From the NCBI RefSeq assembly GCF_921293095.1, contig NC_060248.1:130956972-131020971 (forward strand): DNA of 64,000 bases, in the 5' to 3' direction. The position numbers and the translations under genes are program-made. Position 1 is the first letter of the stretch. Every line of letters starts with the position of its first letter. Source of the stretch: Ischnura elegans. Its lineage: Eukaryota > Arthropoda > Insecta > Odonata > Coenagrionidae. Under the pieces are notes generated by a model, which saw only the letters and a list, made by a program, of their open reading frames with translations, was not told where the DNA came from and ran no database searches. Below are positions 43,501 through 54,285 of this stretch, piece after piece.

Positions 43501-44760
43501 TAAAAATGTTGGTTTTTAAATGTACGGATTTTCTTGAGCATATTTTTCATTTTATTGAATTATTAAAATTTATGGAAGGTGTTGTAGACTATTTTTCATC
43601 TACACATTCTGACCTTGTTTGATGATTTGGTTTTTGCTTGTGACTTGTTTTGACAACTTGTGTAATCAATCCAAGTTTGTTTTCTACAATATTGTTGGCT
43701 AATTTTGTATTGTTACTATATTTAGATATAATGAGCGTAAGGGAGTAAATGTCTGCATGACTTCCAGGACGTACTGCTACCAGTGAAGAAATGAAATTAC
43801 TTCTGTGGGTGGTGTGACAACTTCAAAGCCATGAAAGCTAAATGATATCTGGGACAAGTCACGTTCATCATGAAGTGCAAATCAAAAACATTTACACCAT
43901 GACACAGATGACAAAATCAATTATGAATTAACAATGCATATGATATGTGTTGTCTTCCCTCTGTTTGGAGTAAAATGAGAAGAGTATTTTGAGGGAATCA
44001 CATGCTTCAAATGCTAATTAGCTGAGGAAGATGAGCACTTTGCCATAGAACTTCAGGTTGCAATATTTAAACTGTATTTATTTACAATTTTGTAATGTCG
44101 AAGTTGTAGTCTTGTGTCCCAAATGGGAAATATGTGAGTGATTTGTTGTGATAATATATTACCTTACATAGATGTTATATGAATGTTTTATTTTGCCTTA
44201 AACAATGGATAAAGGTCTTTTTAAACAGCGCAAGAAGGATAAAATGGAATTGGAATCACGGGTAGAGTACTCATAAAATATTCTACTGCAAATTAGACTA
44301 TGTATATTTGGCATAATGGCTGCAAATGAGATTTTAATCACTGCTGAATTAGTGCAGAAGCCTTATTTATTCCTAATTCAGACATTAAGATTATATAATT
44401 CACTAAAAATCAAACAGAATATTGCACTATTTATTTCTTGTATCGAGGAGTGAAGGTTAGGATGACACCCCTGAGAATTTAATGCACTAGAACTGTCGAA
44501 TGTATTGGAATTCATTTTTATTGGCTGCCATATTGAAGTGATTGCATCCCACACAGCACATACTATGCAATAGAGCTTTTTTTGAGGATTACATACCTGA
44601 AGTTCCTCCATTAGATACTTGGTTTTGTGCATGATTGCTGTGAAAACCCAGAATCTCTGATCAGTGATATACTTAGCTGAGGTCACTATTTCAGTCTTCC
44701 AGTGTGATGTGCAAAGGCTGATTTGGATTAGTGAGTTCAAAGCTCAGACGAGACTAAGAC
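40509..44760 (+). other. Probable long 3' UTR and 3' flank of the ZSWIM gene
   Basis: This 4.2-kb stretch has no good coding exon and, unlike the rest of the window, no repeat I recognise. A canonical AATAAA lies at 41185-41190, about 680 bp past the stop. The AT-rich, repeat-poor sequence continues to about 44760, so a longer UTR using a later site is possible. Where transcription really ends is not visible. Confidence 0.45.
41185..41190 (+). promoter_or_regulatory. Candidate polyadenylation signal AATAAA
   Basis: The hexamer sits in gaaaaataaagcttc, 677 bp after the ZSWIM stop codon. It is the first canonical hexamer noticed downstream of the stop. No clear downstream GT-rich element was singled out. 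Confidence 0.35.
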
Positions 44761-44809
44761 GCAGGTTATGTGTGATTATTATTATCATTAAAGTATTTTA
44801 CATAATAAG

Positions 44810-45130
44810 GTAGGTATCCATCGAGTACTTAGGAAGGATTGTGGGAGCCTCTCTTTCCTTCAAGCACTACCCTCTTCAATGCACTATAAGGCCTCATCCC
44901 CTCCCAGCTAAGTTATCCCTCAATCCATACTTTCTCTTTGGTATCTCATCTAGAAGCTGCCTCTCCTAACCCACCATATCCACCACTTCTTCGTTCTTCC
45001 TCCTCTCCGTCCACATTCTCCATTCTCCTCCACACCCACATCTAAAACCCCTCTAGTCTTCTCTCATCCTCCTTCATAAGTGTCCACATTTCTGCACCAT
45101 AAAGCGCTATACTTCTGATCAGTATGTGTG
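44810..45130 (-). mobile_element. LINE reverse-transcriptase tail fragment, minus strand
   Basis: Read on the minus strand: IALYGAEMWTLMKEDERRLE, then MWVWRRMENVDG and later GLGEAASR and RPYSALKR in shifted frames. It is the same subfamily as 23085-23400 with slightly more of the YGAE.W.L block, but with several frame breaks. Confidence 0.7.
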
Positions 45131-45430
45131 ATGTGGGTCCTGCAAACAAATGCAAAACCCCAACTCTCACCATTTGGGGCCTATGAATGCCTGAGTTTGC
45201 ATTTGTACGCAGAAACGGATGGAGGAAAGAGGGGGAGAACCCATTGGTATGCCTTCGCCCGCTACCATCTCCACGCTCCTCAGGGAAAAATTTCCGCTGT
45301 GTAAGTTATTTGGAATTGTCATATATCTGCTTTGTAACCACTGATTTGTATGTGCTTTCGAACTGCTGTGGAATTGAAACACGGTACACAGCAGTTCATG
45401 ACGTCATAGCGTCCTACCATGTCATCAACT
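45131..45430. other. Non-coding, no recognised feature
   Basis: No exon or repeat recognised between the LINE fragment and the MITE. Confidence 0.4.
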
Positions 45431-45438
45431 CATTTGTA

Positions 45439-45738
45439 CAGGGGCGCAGCTAGGAATTGAGGCTGGGGGGGGGTTTAGGTGCCACTAATACCGGGGTGTG
45501 TGGGGGTATGGAATACCCACCAGGATAAGCGGTAGGTGCGAGATTAACAAATTGCAGAATTTTAAGATAAACGGTTCAAAATGGTGAGTTTTACGACTTT
45601 CTGAGGGATATTTTATTAATCCTTACACTATTCTATTAGTAAAATCAATCCAATTAAATAAAATGGATTAAACTTACAAATTTCTCTGAGCTATGGGGGG
45701 GGGTTTATCCCTCAAAGCCCCCCCTCGCTGCGCCACTG
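45439..45738 (+). mobile_element. 300-bp hAT-like MITE (CAGGGGCGCAGC family), perfect 8-bp duplication
   Basis: CATTTGTA flanks it at 45431-45438 and 45739-45746. Ends are CAGGGGCGCAGCTAGG and, inverted, CAGTGGCGCAGCGAGG, followed by G runs. It is the inverted relative of 30838-31133. Confidence 0.9.
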
Positions 45739-46311
45739 CATTTGTACACCTTTCTAACTCATATGTAACAGATTTTGAACTGCTTTGGATTTCCACAGGA
45801 AACTGCTATGGAACTAATTTTCAACCTTTGGAACTCATTTGGAATTAACATTAGAACTGATTTGTACCATTCGTTCACTCGTTTTGGAACTCATTTGTAC
45901 ATCATGCAAACTGCTTCGTAGCAGTTCAAGATGGCGCATTCAGTTTTCTTGAAGTTTATGGTAGTCTGTTTAGGAAATTTAGGCAAGATGAATATTGTGA
46001 ATTGAAGTGCAGCAGTGCCATCATTTCGCCATAGCTCCATTGCTTTTCAAAGCATTCGTCACCAGTGAAGGTTCTGCAAGCTTGACAAACTTGACACAAG
46101 ATTGATATTTTCATAAGGCGGAGTGAGGGGTAAGTGGCTTTTGGTGGTCCTTTGAGGGTCCTCTTAATTACTTTCAAAGGAGTTGTTTGAGGGAGGTAGC
46201 CGATCACTTGGCTAGCAGGAAAGTGGATGCTAAGCGAACAGCCAATGGTGGGCACCTCCTTATTCTGATTGGGTACGATGTACGAGCATGAACTCAGATG
46301 GCCATGGGTCC

Positions 46312-46550
46312 ATGGGCATACCCATAGAGGGGCAGGAGGGGGCAGCTGCCCTCCCCTACAAGCAAAAATCGCCAATGTCTTTAAGGAAAATTATGTTTTT
46401 TCAAGAAAATAATTTTAAAAAGTAATAAAGAGCTGTTACAGTTTCCTTAAAATGTTGATTTCATTCACCTTTTCCATGCTTAATAATTTGAACAGCCATG
46501 GCTTGCCCTCCCCCCCCCCCCAGTTTTGATCCTGGGTATAATGCCCTTGT
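46312..46550. mobile_element. hAT-like MITE (GGGCGTAC family), perfect 8-bp duplication
   Basis: ATGGGTCC flanks it at 46304-46311 and 46551-46558. Ends ATGGGCATACCC and GGGTATAATGCCCTTGT are inverted. It shares agcaaaaatygc and ccatggcttgcc with 25114-25400. Confidence 0.85.
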
Positions 46551-46894
46551 ATGGGTCCAAAGCAAGGAAAAAGTTAAGGCTCTGAGTTCATGTACAGGCA
46601 TCTATGTATCATTCAGAATTTGGGGGCCATACCTTTTCCTGAGGAGGTGTTTAAGCCTTGTGCGTTTAATCCAATTGAGAAAAGTGCAATCAACTATTTG
46701 TTTTAAAGTGATTAAAAACCTTGAGCGTCAAAGTGAAATCTCCTTAGTTAGAGTTTTCTCTTCGAGAATTAAATGCCAAAATTTAAGGAAAAAATAAATT
46801 ATCATATCACGTGAGATGATTAAAGTCATCATGTAACATTATTATGATCTTTTAAAATTTCGAGCAAAATAAATTTGTTTATTTTGGTTGTCAG

Positions 46895-46971
46895 GAAGAT
46901 TAATTCACTTGTATTATGGAAAGCTGTGCGGCATGTGGCCCGGAAAGGAAGTAGCGTTCTTCTTGCTGACG
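46895..46971 (+). CDS. Candidate internal exon upstream of the unrecognised gene
   Basis: A T-rich tract ending ttgtcag (46888-46894) and a strong donor ACG|gtgagt (46971/46972) bracket 77 bp. Read with two leading bases it gives 25 codons (RLIHLYYGKLCGMWPGKEV, then AFFLLT) ending in phase 0, which is the entry phase of the exon at 50160. A second frame is also open, so the reading is uncertain. No family is recognised. Confidence 0.3.
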
Positions 46972-47329
46972 GTGAGTTGGATTAAATGTTAACTCTAGTC
47001 AAAATGGTGAGCAACCTTTCCGTTGATGCTGGTAACTTACAACAACTGTCAAAAATTTACCTTATCTTAGCATTAATTGGGACTTACAGCAAAAAAATAA
47101 CTATAATAATTAATCGTTACTGACTATTTATTTGACTGTCTCTAACTAAAGTCGATTAGTTGAGGAATTTATCGTTAAAGTCTTCTATTAGCTGATAATA
47201 ATTCATTTCATACAGTTGTAGTTATTGATTTTTGGAGAAGATCGTCATGAGCGAAGTTAGACCAACAACTTTCACTCTATCCCAAAGGAAATACCAGGAC
47301 GGCGATAGTATAGCGGTGTCCTTCAGAAG

Positions 47330-48240
47330 ATTGATTTCTGTTACCACTTCGGGCGCATTTCAATCGGTTTTCGAAAGTGTCCGCATCGCGGCGATGAGTG
47401 CAAAGCGATCCATTTATCCTCAATATTACACTGGAATATTTTCACTCCTGAGTAAAAGCATCGAAATTTTATGAATTTCATTGATCACAACCTCACGAAT
47501 ATAAATTTCGGTCAACAACACTAATCATAGCTTGTTCCTTCGTGGAATTCACATTCGCAAAGTCGGTAATAGCGCGCTATGCCCGTTAGCGACGCGAGCG
47601 GCAACTAATTTAATCAGCTTGAAAGAATCAGCCAAGAATATTACAAGAGAGGGCTCTCAAGTCGACTCAACGATGTGTTGTCAACCACCGCGCATTTAAA
47701 TGTGTTTACAGAAGCCGCCACTCGCGTCGCTCATGGAAAAATTGATCTGAGTTTCACGGGGAAACAAGGTATAATTAGGGGTGTTATCCAAAATTTATTT
47801 GCAAGATGATGTAATCTATCAAATTCGAACTTTTCAATGCTATTTCTCGTATTCGCAACGACATTACTGCCAGGGATGCCGACTCACAAAAAATATTGGG
47901 GGGCCCAAACCGGGGCCCCAGGAAATTTTATAAGTGCGCAGTGAGTTTTAAGTTTTTTAAGCATTTTAGAAGAGTCATATGATCAACATCAGAACCCACG
48001 AATCTCGATATCTGGACACTCAGGGGAAAATCGACAAGCCTGACACATTTTTTTCCTCACACCCATTACGAATTTTTGAGGGGGCTCGGGTCCCCTCAAG
48101 TCCCGTGGAGTCGGCGCCACTGCATACTGCAAAATAATGGAAAAAAAAGTGGATCGCATTCCACTTATCACCGCGCCACGGACATTTTTGAAAACCAATT
48201 AAAATGCGACCGAAGTGGCAACAGAAATAAGCCTTTTGTG
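47330..48240. mobile_element. Fold-back element interrupted by a hAT-like MITE
   Basis: Left arm (47330-47610) and right arms (47680-47870, 48125-48240) are inverted relatives: accacttcgggcgcatttca, cgaaagtgtccgc and gcgatgagtgcaaagcgatc recur inverted in the right arm. The copy at 22440-22765 shows the right arm without the interruption. Confidence 0.65.
47871..48122 (+). mobile_element. hAT-like MITE (CAGGGATGCCGAC family) nested in the fold-back
   Basis: Ends CAGGGATGCCGACTC and, inverted, CAGTGGCGCCGACTC. Flanks attactgc and catactgc match at six of eight positions. It carries caaaaaatattgggg, gcccaaaccgggg and gaatttttgagggggctcgg, as in 15701-15853 and 59334-59562. Confidence 0.75.
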
Positions 48241-48290
48241 TGATGGAATTGGGTCTACTCTATTCAGACACCTTGGAATCAGCTCAGTTC

Positions 48291-50105
48291 TGCCTCATTC
48301 ACGGTACGATTGTTCCAGCGATTGTCGGAACTATCGTGCATTCACACGACGATTGTTAAAACCTGTGCTGCCCGTAACTGCTGACATCTAAAGTGAACGG
48401 GAAACTGACGGTTTGCAAAGGTGATGAGGTATGCTGGGGCAAGATATTACTTTGCTCAACGTGTATTTACCGAATAATTTTTCTTCCGCCCATATTCTTC
48501 CTTCCTAGGACAAATCCATGAAAAAAATAGAGCTTCACGAGCTTTTCGTCTTTCTCTTGTCGCTTCCGTTTCCGGTCTCCCAGTGCCTAATGCCCCGTTC
48601 ACACTACGTCCTTTTTACGCCGGTTAGCCCCGACCATGGTTACAAAACGAGGTGTGAACGCAAGTTCCCGTTAACCGTGGTTGGGATTCTGACCACCGTT
48701 TTCCGACCATGGTTGGCGGTAGTTCATGCGTGTGTGAACGCAAGTTGGTTAAAAGCTGGTTAGAAAAAGAAGAAGGCGAAGCAGCAACGAAGTGGGATAG
48801 GAGGAAAGAAAACAGAAAATAAAGTTTCGAAGAGGAGACGGCCGTTATTGTTGAATTATATTCGTCAGAATTAATTCAAAGGAAAGTGCTATTGATTCAT
48901 TCCGTAATGTGTTGTATAGTATGAGATTTTAAACCTGATTTAAGTTATGCGATATACTTTATAGTTCGTAGTGAATTAGCTATTAGCTCGTATTGTATTG
49001 TTACGGACAGATTGAATAATCTATATTAATATTTTGCTAGAATTAAGTAAAATGTGCGAAACTACCATAATAAAAATCCGAAGGTCACAATGATTTTAAT
49101 GTTTTGGTGAGAGTTCTTTGTCCCAGTTTGAAAAAGATCACTTATGTTCATCCTTGAACAAAAGTTCTTCCCATATCAATATAAAGTTTCAGGCTAACGG
49201 CTAGTCAGATGTAACGATAGAAAATGAATTTAGAAACGTCGGGTGATACCACATATCGCAAAAATTACCACGTTCTCTCTCTTATTTCATAAGTTAAATT
49301 TCAACAATCGTCCCATTTCTGCAAGTTGTTCGTCCACATTTGAAGAAGAGGTAAAATAGTTTTAATTTACGGTATAGCATCAGATTGGATCATGTCCTTT
49401 GCCAAAGTCAGAAAACAATAATAGCTAAGAATGTAATGCAGCGAAAAGTGTATCTCCATCCCAAATCACAAGTGTCTCAAATTGAGGCTCAAGTCTCAAG
49501 ATTAGGTCCTCGATTTTCTTCACCTACATCAATGATTTGTCGACACATCCGAATCAAGGGCAAGTAGTAGTATATGTTGTTGATATCACCCTATAATTAT
49601 CACTAATATTCGTATTAAATAGAGCAGTAGAAGAATGCAAGCCACACTATGGATGAAATGATTAGTTGGACGAACACATTTGAATTACCTTCTACGTAGC
49701 AAGGTACAATGATTGTCGACGCTGGAATGCACTTTTTAATTCATAAGCAGCTCATAATATGCACATATGTTTAAATCATTGCAATTAACACAAGAACTTT
49801 TCCCTGCACATTCTATATTTCCTTCCAACAAGTTATTCGCTCTTGTCAATTCATTTTTCATTTGGAATTAATTTACCACTCATCAGATGTCGCCAGGGTC
49901 TAACCATGGTAAGTGTGAACGCGCGTTGGTTCTGACGTCATCTTACGCTGGTTAAGAAAGATGGTAATGTGAACGGGGCATAACCATCGTAAAGTGGCAA
50001 CGTTCGTAACTACGGTAACTATTGCCAGGACATGCATACACACGGCTAGTTCGGTCAACTATCGTTGGGACGATCGCTCGGACAATCGTAATGTGAACGA
50101 GGCAT
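48291..50105. mobile_element. Outer fold-back element, nested pair with 48589-49983
   Basis: Left end tgcctcattcacggtacgat, tgttccagcgattgtc; right end, inverted, tgcctcgttcacattacgat, tgtccgagcgatcgtc. The right end stops 54 bp before the acceptor-bounded exon at 50160. Confidence 0.6.
48589..49983. mobile_element. Inner fold-back element, ATGCCCCGTTCACA termini
   Basis: Left taatgccccgttcacactac and right gtaatgtgaacggggcataa are inverted, followed on both sides by several ggttaac/accatggtt motifs. The middle is plain AT-rich DNA without coding frames. The ends resemble those of the outer element, so both belong to one superfamily. Confidence 0.65.
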
Positions 50106-50159
50106 AAATGTCACTTTGCCCATCTCTGCCCAATTCTACCCGCGGTCGATTTGCCTCAG

Positions 50160-50399
50160 GCGATCCAGCTGGTCGCAACTTCGCTTGACGCCAATGCAGT
50201 GGCGAACGTCGACGGGCAGAAGTCGGCGGTTGATCCATCGGACCCGGCGTCGATCCCTGGTGCCGGAGGCCAGGAGGCGGAGGACCCGAGGCCCTCGTGG
50301 TTGCGGGAGGCCCTCCCCGAGGTGGCTTCCTTCCTCAGGGCCCACAAGTTCCACGAAATCGACCGGCGCTATCGGAAGCTCAGCGACCCCGCTCCTCAG
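50160..50399 (+). CDS. Exon of an unrecognised protein-coding gene (phase 0)
   Basis: The acceptor is gtcgatttgcctcag|GCG and the donor CTCAG|gtgggt. The 80 codons start AIQLVATSLDANAVANVDGQ, continue with an acidic, Pro-rich linker, and end with a helical, basic part (PEVASFLRAHKFHEIDRRYR, then KLSDPAPQ). Composition, splice sites and phase agree with the exon at 53133. I do not recognise the family. It lies 55 bp downstream of a fold-back element, and a piggyBac-like MITE starts 17 bp after its donor, so insertions crowd both sides but leave the exon intact. Confidence 0.6.
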
Positions 50400-50416
50400 G
50401 TGGGTGTAAATACATT

Positions 50417-50636
50417 ATAAAGGCCATTCTACACGACGCGTGTAAGAAGGCGCAGTCAAATGTGCATCGTGCAAAGCGGCGAATTGCTAGTACGCATGCG
50501 AGGATGCATGGACGTGAGATGGCAAAATAGCCCCTGTTGTAATTTCGTTCTTGCATACGCACAATTCCACGCCACACCGAGAAAGAAATGCAGTTCGAAC
50601 CTGCGCATTTACCTGCCTCATGTAAAGCGGCCTTAA
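50417..50636. mobile_element. Degraded piggyBac-like MITE
   Basis: Left ataaaggccattctacacg and right catgtaaagcggccttaa are imperfect inverted repeats matching 34741-34980. The interior shares aggggctattttgcc (inverted) and tgcgcaggtt (inverted). The left TTAA is mutated. Confidence 0.7.
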
Positions 50637-50782
50637 CAATGCACGAGCATGCATTTGGGTCTCGTCCTATACTGTGAAGCCATGATTTCTGCTGATTGTG
50701 CACCTATGTTGACGGCAACAACATTTATTCATTCGTTAAAAAGGTACCTACACTAAGGTATCGTAATATCTACTCATTTTAA

Positions 50783-50830
50783 TTTCCACAGCACGTGTTT
50801 CAACTGTCTCGCAATCGTCATCAGGTACAG
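50783..50830 (-). ncRNA. Hammerhead-ribozyme-like relic
   Basis: Minus strand: TGTAC then CTGATGA (50824-50818), a GATTG/CAGTT stem with two wobble pairs, GAAA (50801-50798), then CAC-GTGCT-GTG as a mini stem III. The expected T before the cleavage base is replaced by G. TGTAC before box 1 is shared with the locus at 58147. Confidence 0.4.
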
Positions 50831-51349
50831 ACATGAATCAGTTACAGTTATATATATCTATCTTCCAAAAGTAGTGGGAGGGGAAAGATCAGAAGGAGGA
50901 ATAGTTCGTGGCGGTTGGAGAAAGCACGGAAACATAGTTAAGAAATAATCCATCGAACAGACAAAAAAATATATATATACTGGACTGGCGTCACCTCACG
51001 AGGCATTATGGCAATTTTAATGATTGCTAAGGTAAGAAATAAATAGCAACAACATGTTTTTATTGGCAACCACTATTGCATTGTTGTTCTATGACCAAAA
51101 AAGTTGTTGAGTCTTATTTTTCTAAAGATATATAACTTTTCCGAGTCCATAAAAACTTAATTACCACAGGAATACAAGGATTTTATGATGACATAACGAT
51201 AGCACTTGCGTGGAATTAATTCGTGAATCAAGAATCTTGCGTGCACTCCGATTAAGTGAAGGAATCTTAAGCTTAGTTTGGCAGCCAACTGCCTTGCAAT
51301 AAGAGAGAAGGCTACAACAGCAGCCAAATGAAACGTGAAGCCATAACGT
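50831..51349. other. Non-coding intron sequence
   Basis: AT-rich sequence with a short (AT)n run at about 50970. No exon recognised. Confidence 0.4.
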
Positions 51350-51763
51350 CGACGCCAACTCGATAGCTCCACTGCAAAAACGCTCAACAATCGCCCATCG
51401 AATCAAATCCGCTCATCTAATAGCCCAGCAATTCGAATCCGCTCAGCTGGCAGTAGCCATCTTGTCATTGTCTGCCATACAATTTGCAATATAGTCATAA
51501 ACATTTTTATTTTAATCTCTGAAAATACCTTAATTCCCAATGTGTCGTTCGGGGCCAGTATTTCTTCCTTGTAGCCATTATCTCGCCCATATTCTACGTG
51601 TCCGGAGCATAACCACTCATTTCTATTCTACAAGCTTGGAGGTGAGCGTCTATGCTCTGGACACTGCCAGCTGAGCGGATTCGTATTGTTGGGCTACTAG
51701 ATGAGCGGATTTGATTCGGTGGGCGATTGTTGAGCGATTTTGCAGTCGAGGTATCGAACTGCC
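51350..51763. mobile_element. Fold-back element (AATCCGCTCA arms)
   Basis: About 105-bp arms (51350-51455 and 51655-51763) are inverted with few mismatches, for example cgctcaacaatcgccca, gaatcaaatccgctcatcta and cgaatccgctcagctggcag. The centre (about 200 bp) is unique. No coding capacity. Confidence 0.75.
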
Positions 51764-51779
51764 AGGGTTTACAATTAAC

Positions 51780-52335
51780 TACCCAATTAGCCGCCTAAAT
51801 AGGCGTGTGGCGGGGATGTTAGGATACTAGCCGTTAACAAATAAAAATGAAATGCTCTAGCGAAGTTAAGCCAATCTTTTATTAAAACCCTCTATCGTTC
51901 AGGGGAAAAACTGATAGCCATACTCATCCGTTTGAAAAAATATCTCTCTTAATTTATGTGCCTGTCTGACCTGGAAATGCCGAGGGGTTCGAATATGACG
52001 TTCTCCGCGTCGAAGATATCCATTCTCAATTTCTCAAACAATCTAACCTTCGCGAGTCTCTAGCGCCTCCCAGTCTAAATCGTTTAACATCTGTGTAACG
52101 CTTTCAATACGCCTTTAGCAGTTTTGGAGGTATCGCGTAGCTTTTCTTAGTATTTTATTAAGTTCACGGATTAAGTCTATCTTCGCCGTATCCCATTTGC
52201 TTGTTGCGTATTTAAGGAGTAGTCGGACAAGTGAAAAATAGCACCTTTCTTGTACAGTTTCATCCGTAAATCTTCCCACAAAACGATTGACAAATCTTAG
52301 ATTTTTAAGGGGCTATCATCGCTAAAGATCAAATC
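51780..52335 (-). mobile_element. CR1/L2-like LINE ORF2 C-terminal fragment
   Basis: Minus-strand frames read LKNLRFVNRFVGRFTDETVQ, RCYFSLVRLLLKYATSKWD, LNKILRKATRY and SVTQMLNDLDWEALETRE, the end of a CR1/L2-type reverse transcriptase, with a few stops. It reaches further into the polymerase than the other copies. Confidence 0.75.
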
Positions 52336-53132
52336 GATCGTTAACGTACGTTGGTAATCTTCGCTGCATCTGCTTACTCAGTGATTAAACCTACCTTATT
52401 AGGAATTCCGTATACTGTCAGCGTACTCCGAACGAGATTGTCAATGGCGAGCCATTGCGAGCAGACACGTCTGGAATCGTCTCAACGTGGTCTCAACCCA
52501 AGAACAAACTCATCTAATGTATTGTTGCTCCCTCTTAGCAACGTTAATACTTCTCCCTAACTACGGCGGCCTCTGTCCTCATATGTGTTATGCATTTGTT
52601 TAGGCGAATGCCATACGACCACGTGCAGAAAAGACTAAACATAAAAAAAGTATTTTTCCCAGAAGCAGAATACACCAGCGTAACATTATACTGTCGAGTT
52701 AGATTGAAATACGTAAGGCTCATACATTATGAATTCGGCTTTCGCTAGCGTTTAGCAGGGTCCTTCCTTCTTTCAATTAAGCAGAATATATCGCTCTAGT
52801 TGCAACGCAACGGAAAGTTTTAAAAATATGCGTATACAGTTGAAATTTCGTGGAGAGTCAGAGGAATTCATGGGCGTTACGCAAATGATAATTTGTCAGG
52901 TTTACATATGCCATTATTATGCGTATATCATTATTACGTATAAATATCTTTAAGTATGAGTAGTTTTTCACGTGAAACCAGGTGCACAGGGAACTTTTTA
53001 ATTGTTGGTGGCTTATTACAGGCCTTAGATCCAAACCGAAACTTCGATGTAATGATTAATATTTGTATGCAAATTCGATGATTGGAATCAACCAATTTAT
53101 GTTACTCTCTTCTTCGTTATGCTCGTTATTAG
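52336..53132. other. Non-coding intron sequence before the exon at 53133
   Basis: No repeat or exon recognised; ends with the acceptor cgttattag. Confidence 0.4.
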
Positions 53133-53237
53133 GGATTCTACGCGAGTTTCCCGGACCCCCCTTTGAGAAGTTGGCACTGGGAAGTGCACAGGAATTGTAT
53201 CTCCGGCTTCGAAGGCTGCGTCCGATACATCCATGAG
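53133..53237 (+). CDS. Exon of the same unrecognised gene (phase 0)
   Basis: The acceptor is gctcgttattag|GGA and the donor GAG|gtgagt. The 35 codons (GFYASFPDPPLRSWHWEVHR, then NCISGFEGCVRYIHE) are Trp-, His- and Cys-rich and look strongly protein-like. The exon is symmetrical (phase 0 in and out) and follows the exon at 50160 after a 2.7-kb intron. An alternative frame reads 33 codons to a TGA just before the donor; it is less protein-like and would not match the entering phase. The next exon is not seen and probably lies outside the window. Confidence 0.6.
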
Positions 53238-53277
53238 GTGAGTGAGATTTAGATGACGACCTATGCTGGTATCATTT

Positions 53278-54285
53278 CATAAAACTGTAACTGTAACTGG
53301 GCTCAGTTTTAGTTATTTTCAAAATTTGAAATAATTTACGAGTTTTAGTTAAAATTTAAAAAAGTAACTAGTTACAGTTACAAGTATCGTTATAGCTACT
53401 TTTTGGATAAAAAAAAAATAATAACTTGAGGGGGGATCGGGTTGGTGTGGTGGCTAGAGTGTTGGCTTCCCACCCGGCGGGCTCGGGTTCAAATCCCGGC
53501 AGTGGCAGAGAATTTTCAGAGACTGCCCGATCCCTGCTTGAATGTTGTGTGGAGGACATTTCAAGCGCAACACTCCGTCCGTCGGATGGGACGTTAAGCC
53601 GTGGTCCCCTTGGCGCCTTTCGTTAAGAGCAGGCTGACACCGACGCCGGGTTTCTCTCCACCCTTCCTTCCACACCCTTCCCTCATGGCGCAAATGACCT
53701 CAGCTGTCGGTCGCCTCCTCCAAATACCATACCAATAACTTGAGGCCTATTCACTGCAATTGGGTTGAGTTCAGCTAGAGTATGAAACTCTTTACTTTGA
53801 ACCAGCTAATCACATATTTCACTCTTTTCCGCAGAATTCAATTGAGAGTAAGGAAAAATATCAGACGTCTAACGTAAAACTGAGAGGAACTTGGACAAAA
53901 TTCATTTTGCTCACATAGTACATACAATGGGGAAGAGTCAAAAATGTTATTCATCGACTAGGGTAACACTTGAACGGCCCTAATGACCACATTTCTAATG
54001 TGCTACGTATTTACTTATACCGTTTGCATTGCGAATACAGCACTAATAATCGTAACTCGGCATAGTAAAAGAGCGTTGGGATGCATTCGTGCACCCTGTG
54101 TGAGCATTTTGAACCTCGTACCGCGGTAGATTAAGTGACGTGAAGCAACAACTACTTTCAGGAAGCAATTAGTTAATTTTAAGTAACAGTTATATTTTTG
54201 AACATGTAACGATTAAAATTAAAAATTAACCGAAATGTAACCGTTAAAGGTAACTAAATTACTTTTACTTAGTTACTGATAAACT
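53278..54285. mobile_element. Probable fold-back with GTAACT motifs, interrupted by the SINE
   Basis: Left end (aactgtaactgtaactgggc, aactagttacagttac) and right end (taaccgttaaaggtaact, acttagttactg) are rich in inverted GTAAC/GTTAC units. The SINE at 53432-53733 sits inside. Exact ends are uncertain. Confidence 0.4.
53432..53733 (+). repeat. Full-length tRNA-derived SINE with perfect 12-bp target duplication
   Basis: AATAACTTGAGG lies at 53420-53431 and 53734-53745. The 5' head has a Pol III A-box-like stretch (tggtgtggtggctagagtg) and an exact B box (GGTTCAAATCC, about 53486-53496). The body shares gagactgcccgatccctgct and ccgtccgtcggatgggacgt with copies at 3645 and 12712. The tail is caaataccatacc. 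It is the reference copy for the family in this window. Confidence 0.88.

Noticed and set aside
53133..53237. Alternative frame ending in a TGA, as a terminal exon
   Set aside because: Its entry phase does not match the protein-like frame of the exon at 50160, and a strong donor follows; the phase-0 frame is more protein-like.
53440..53510. Possible tRNA gene (A- and B-box-like sequences)
   Set aside because: It is the head of a SINE with a 230-bp unrelated body and a target duplication. No proper cloverleaf acceptor stem was found.
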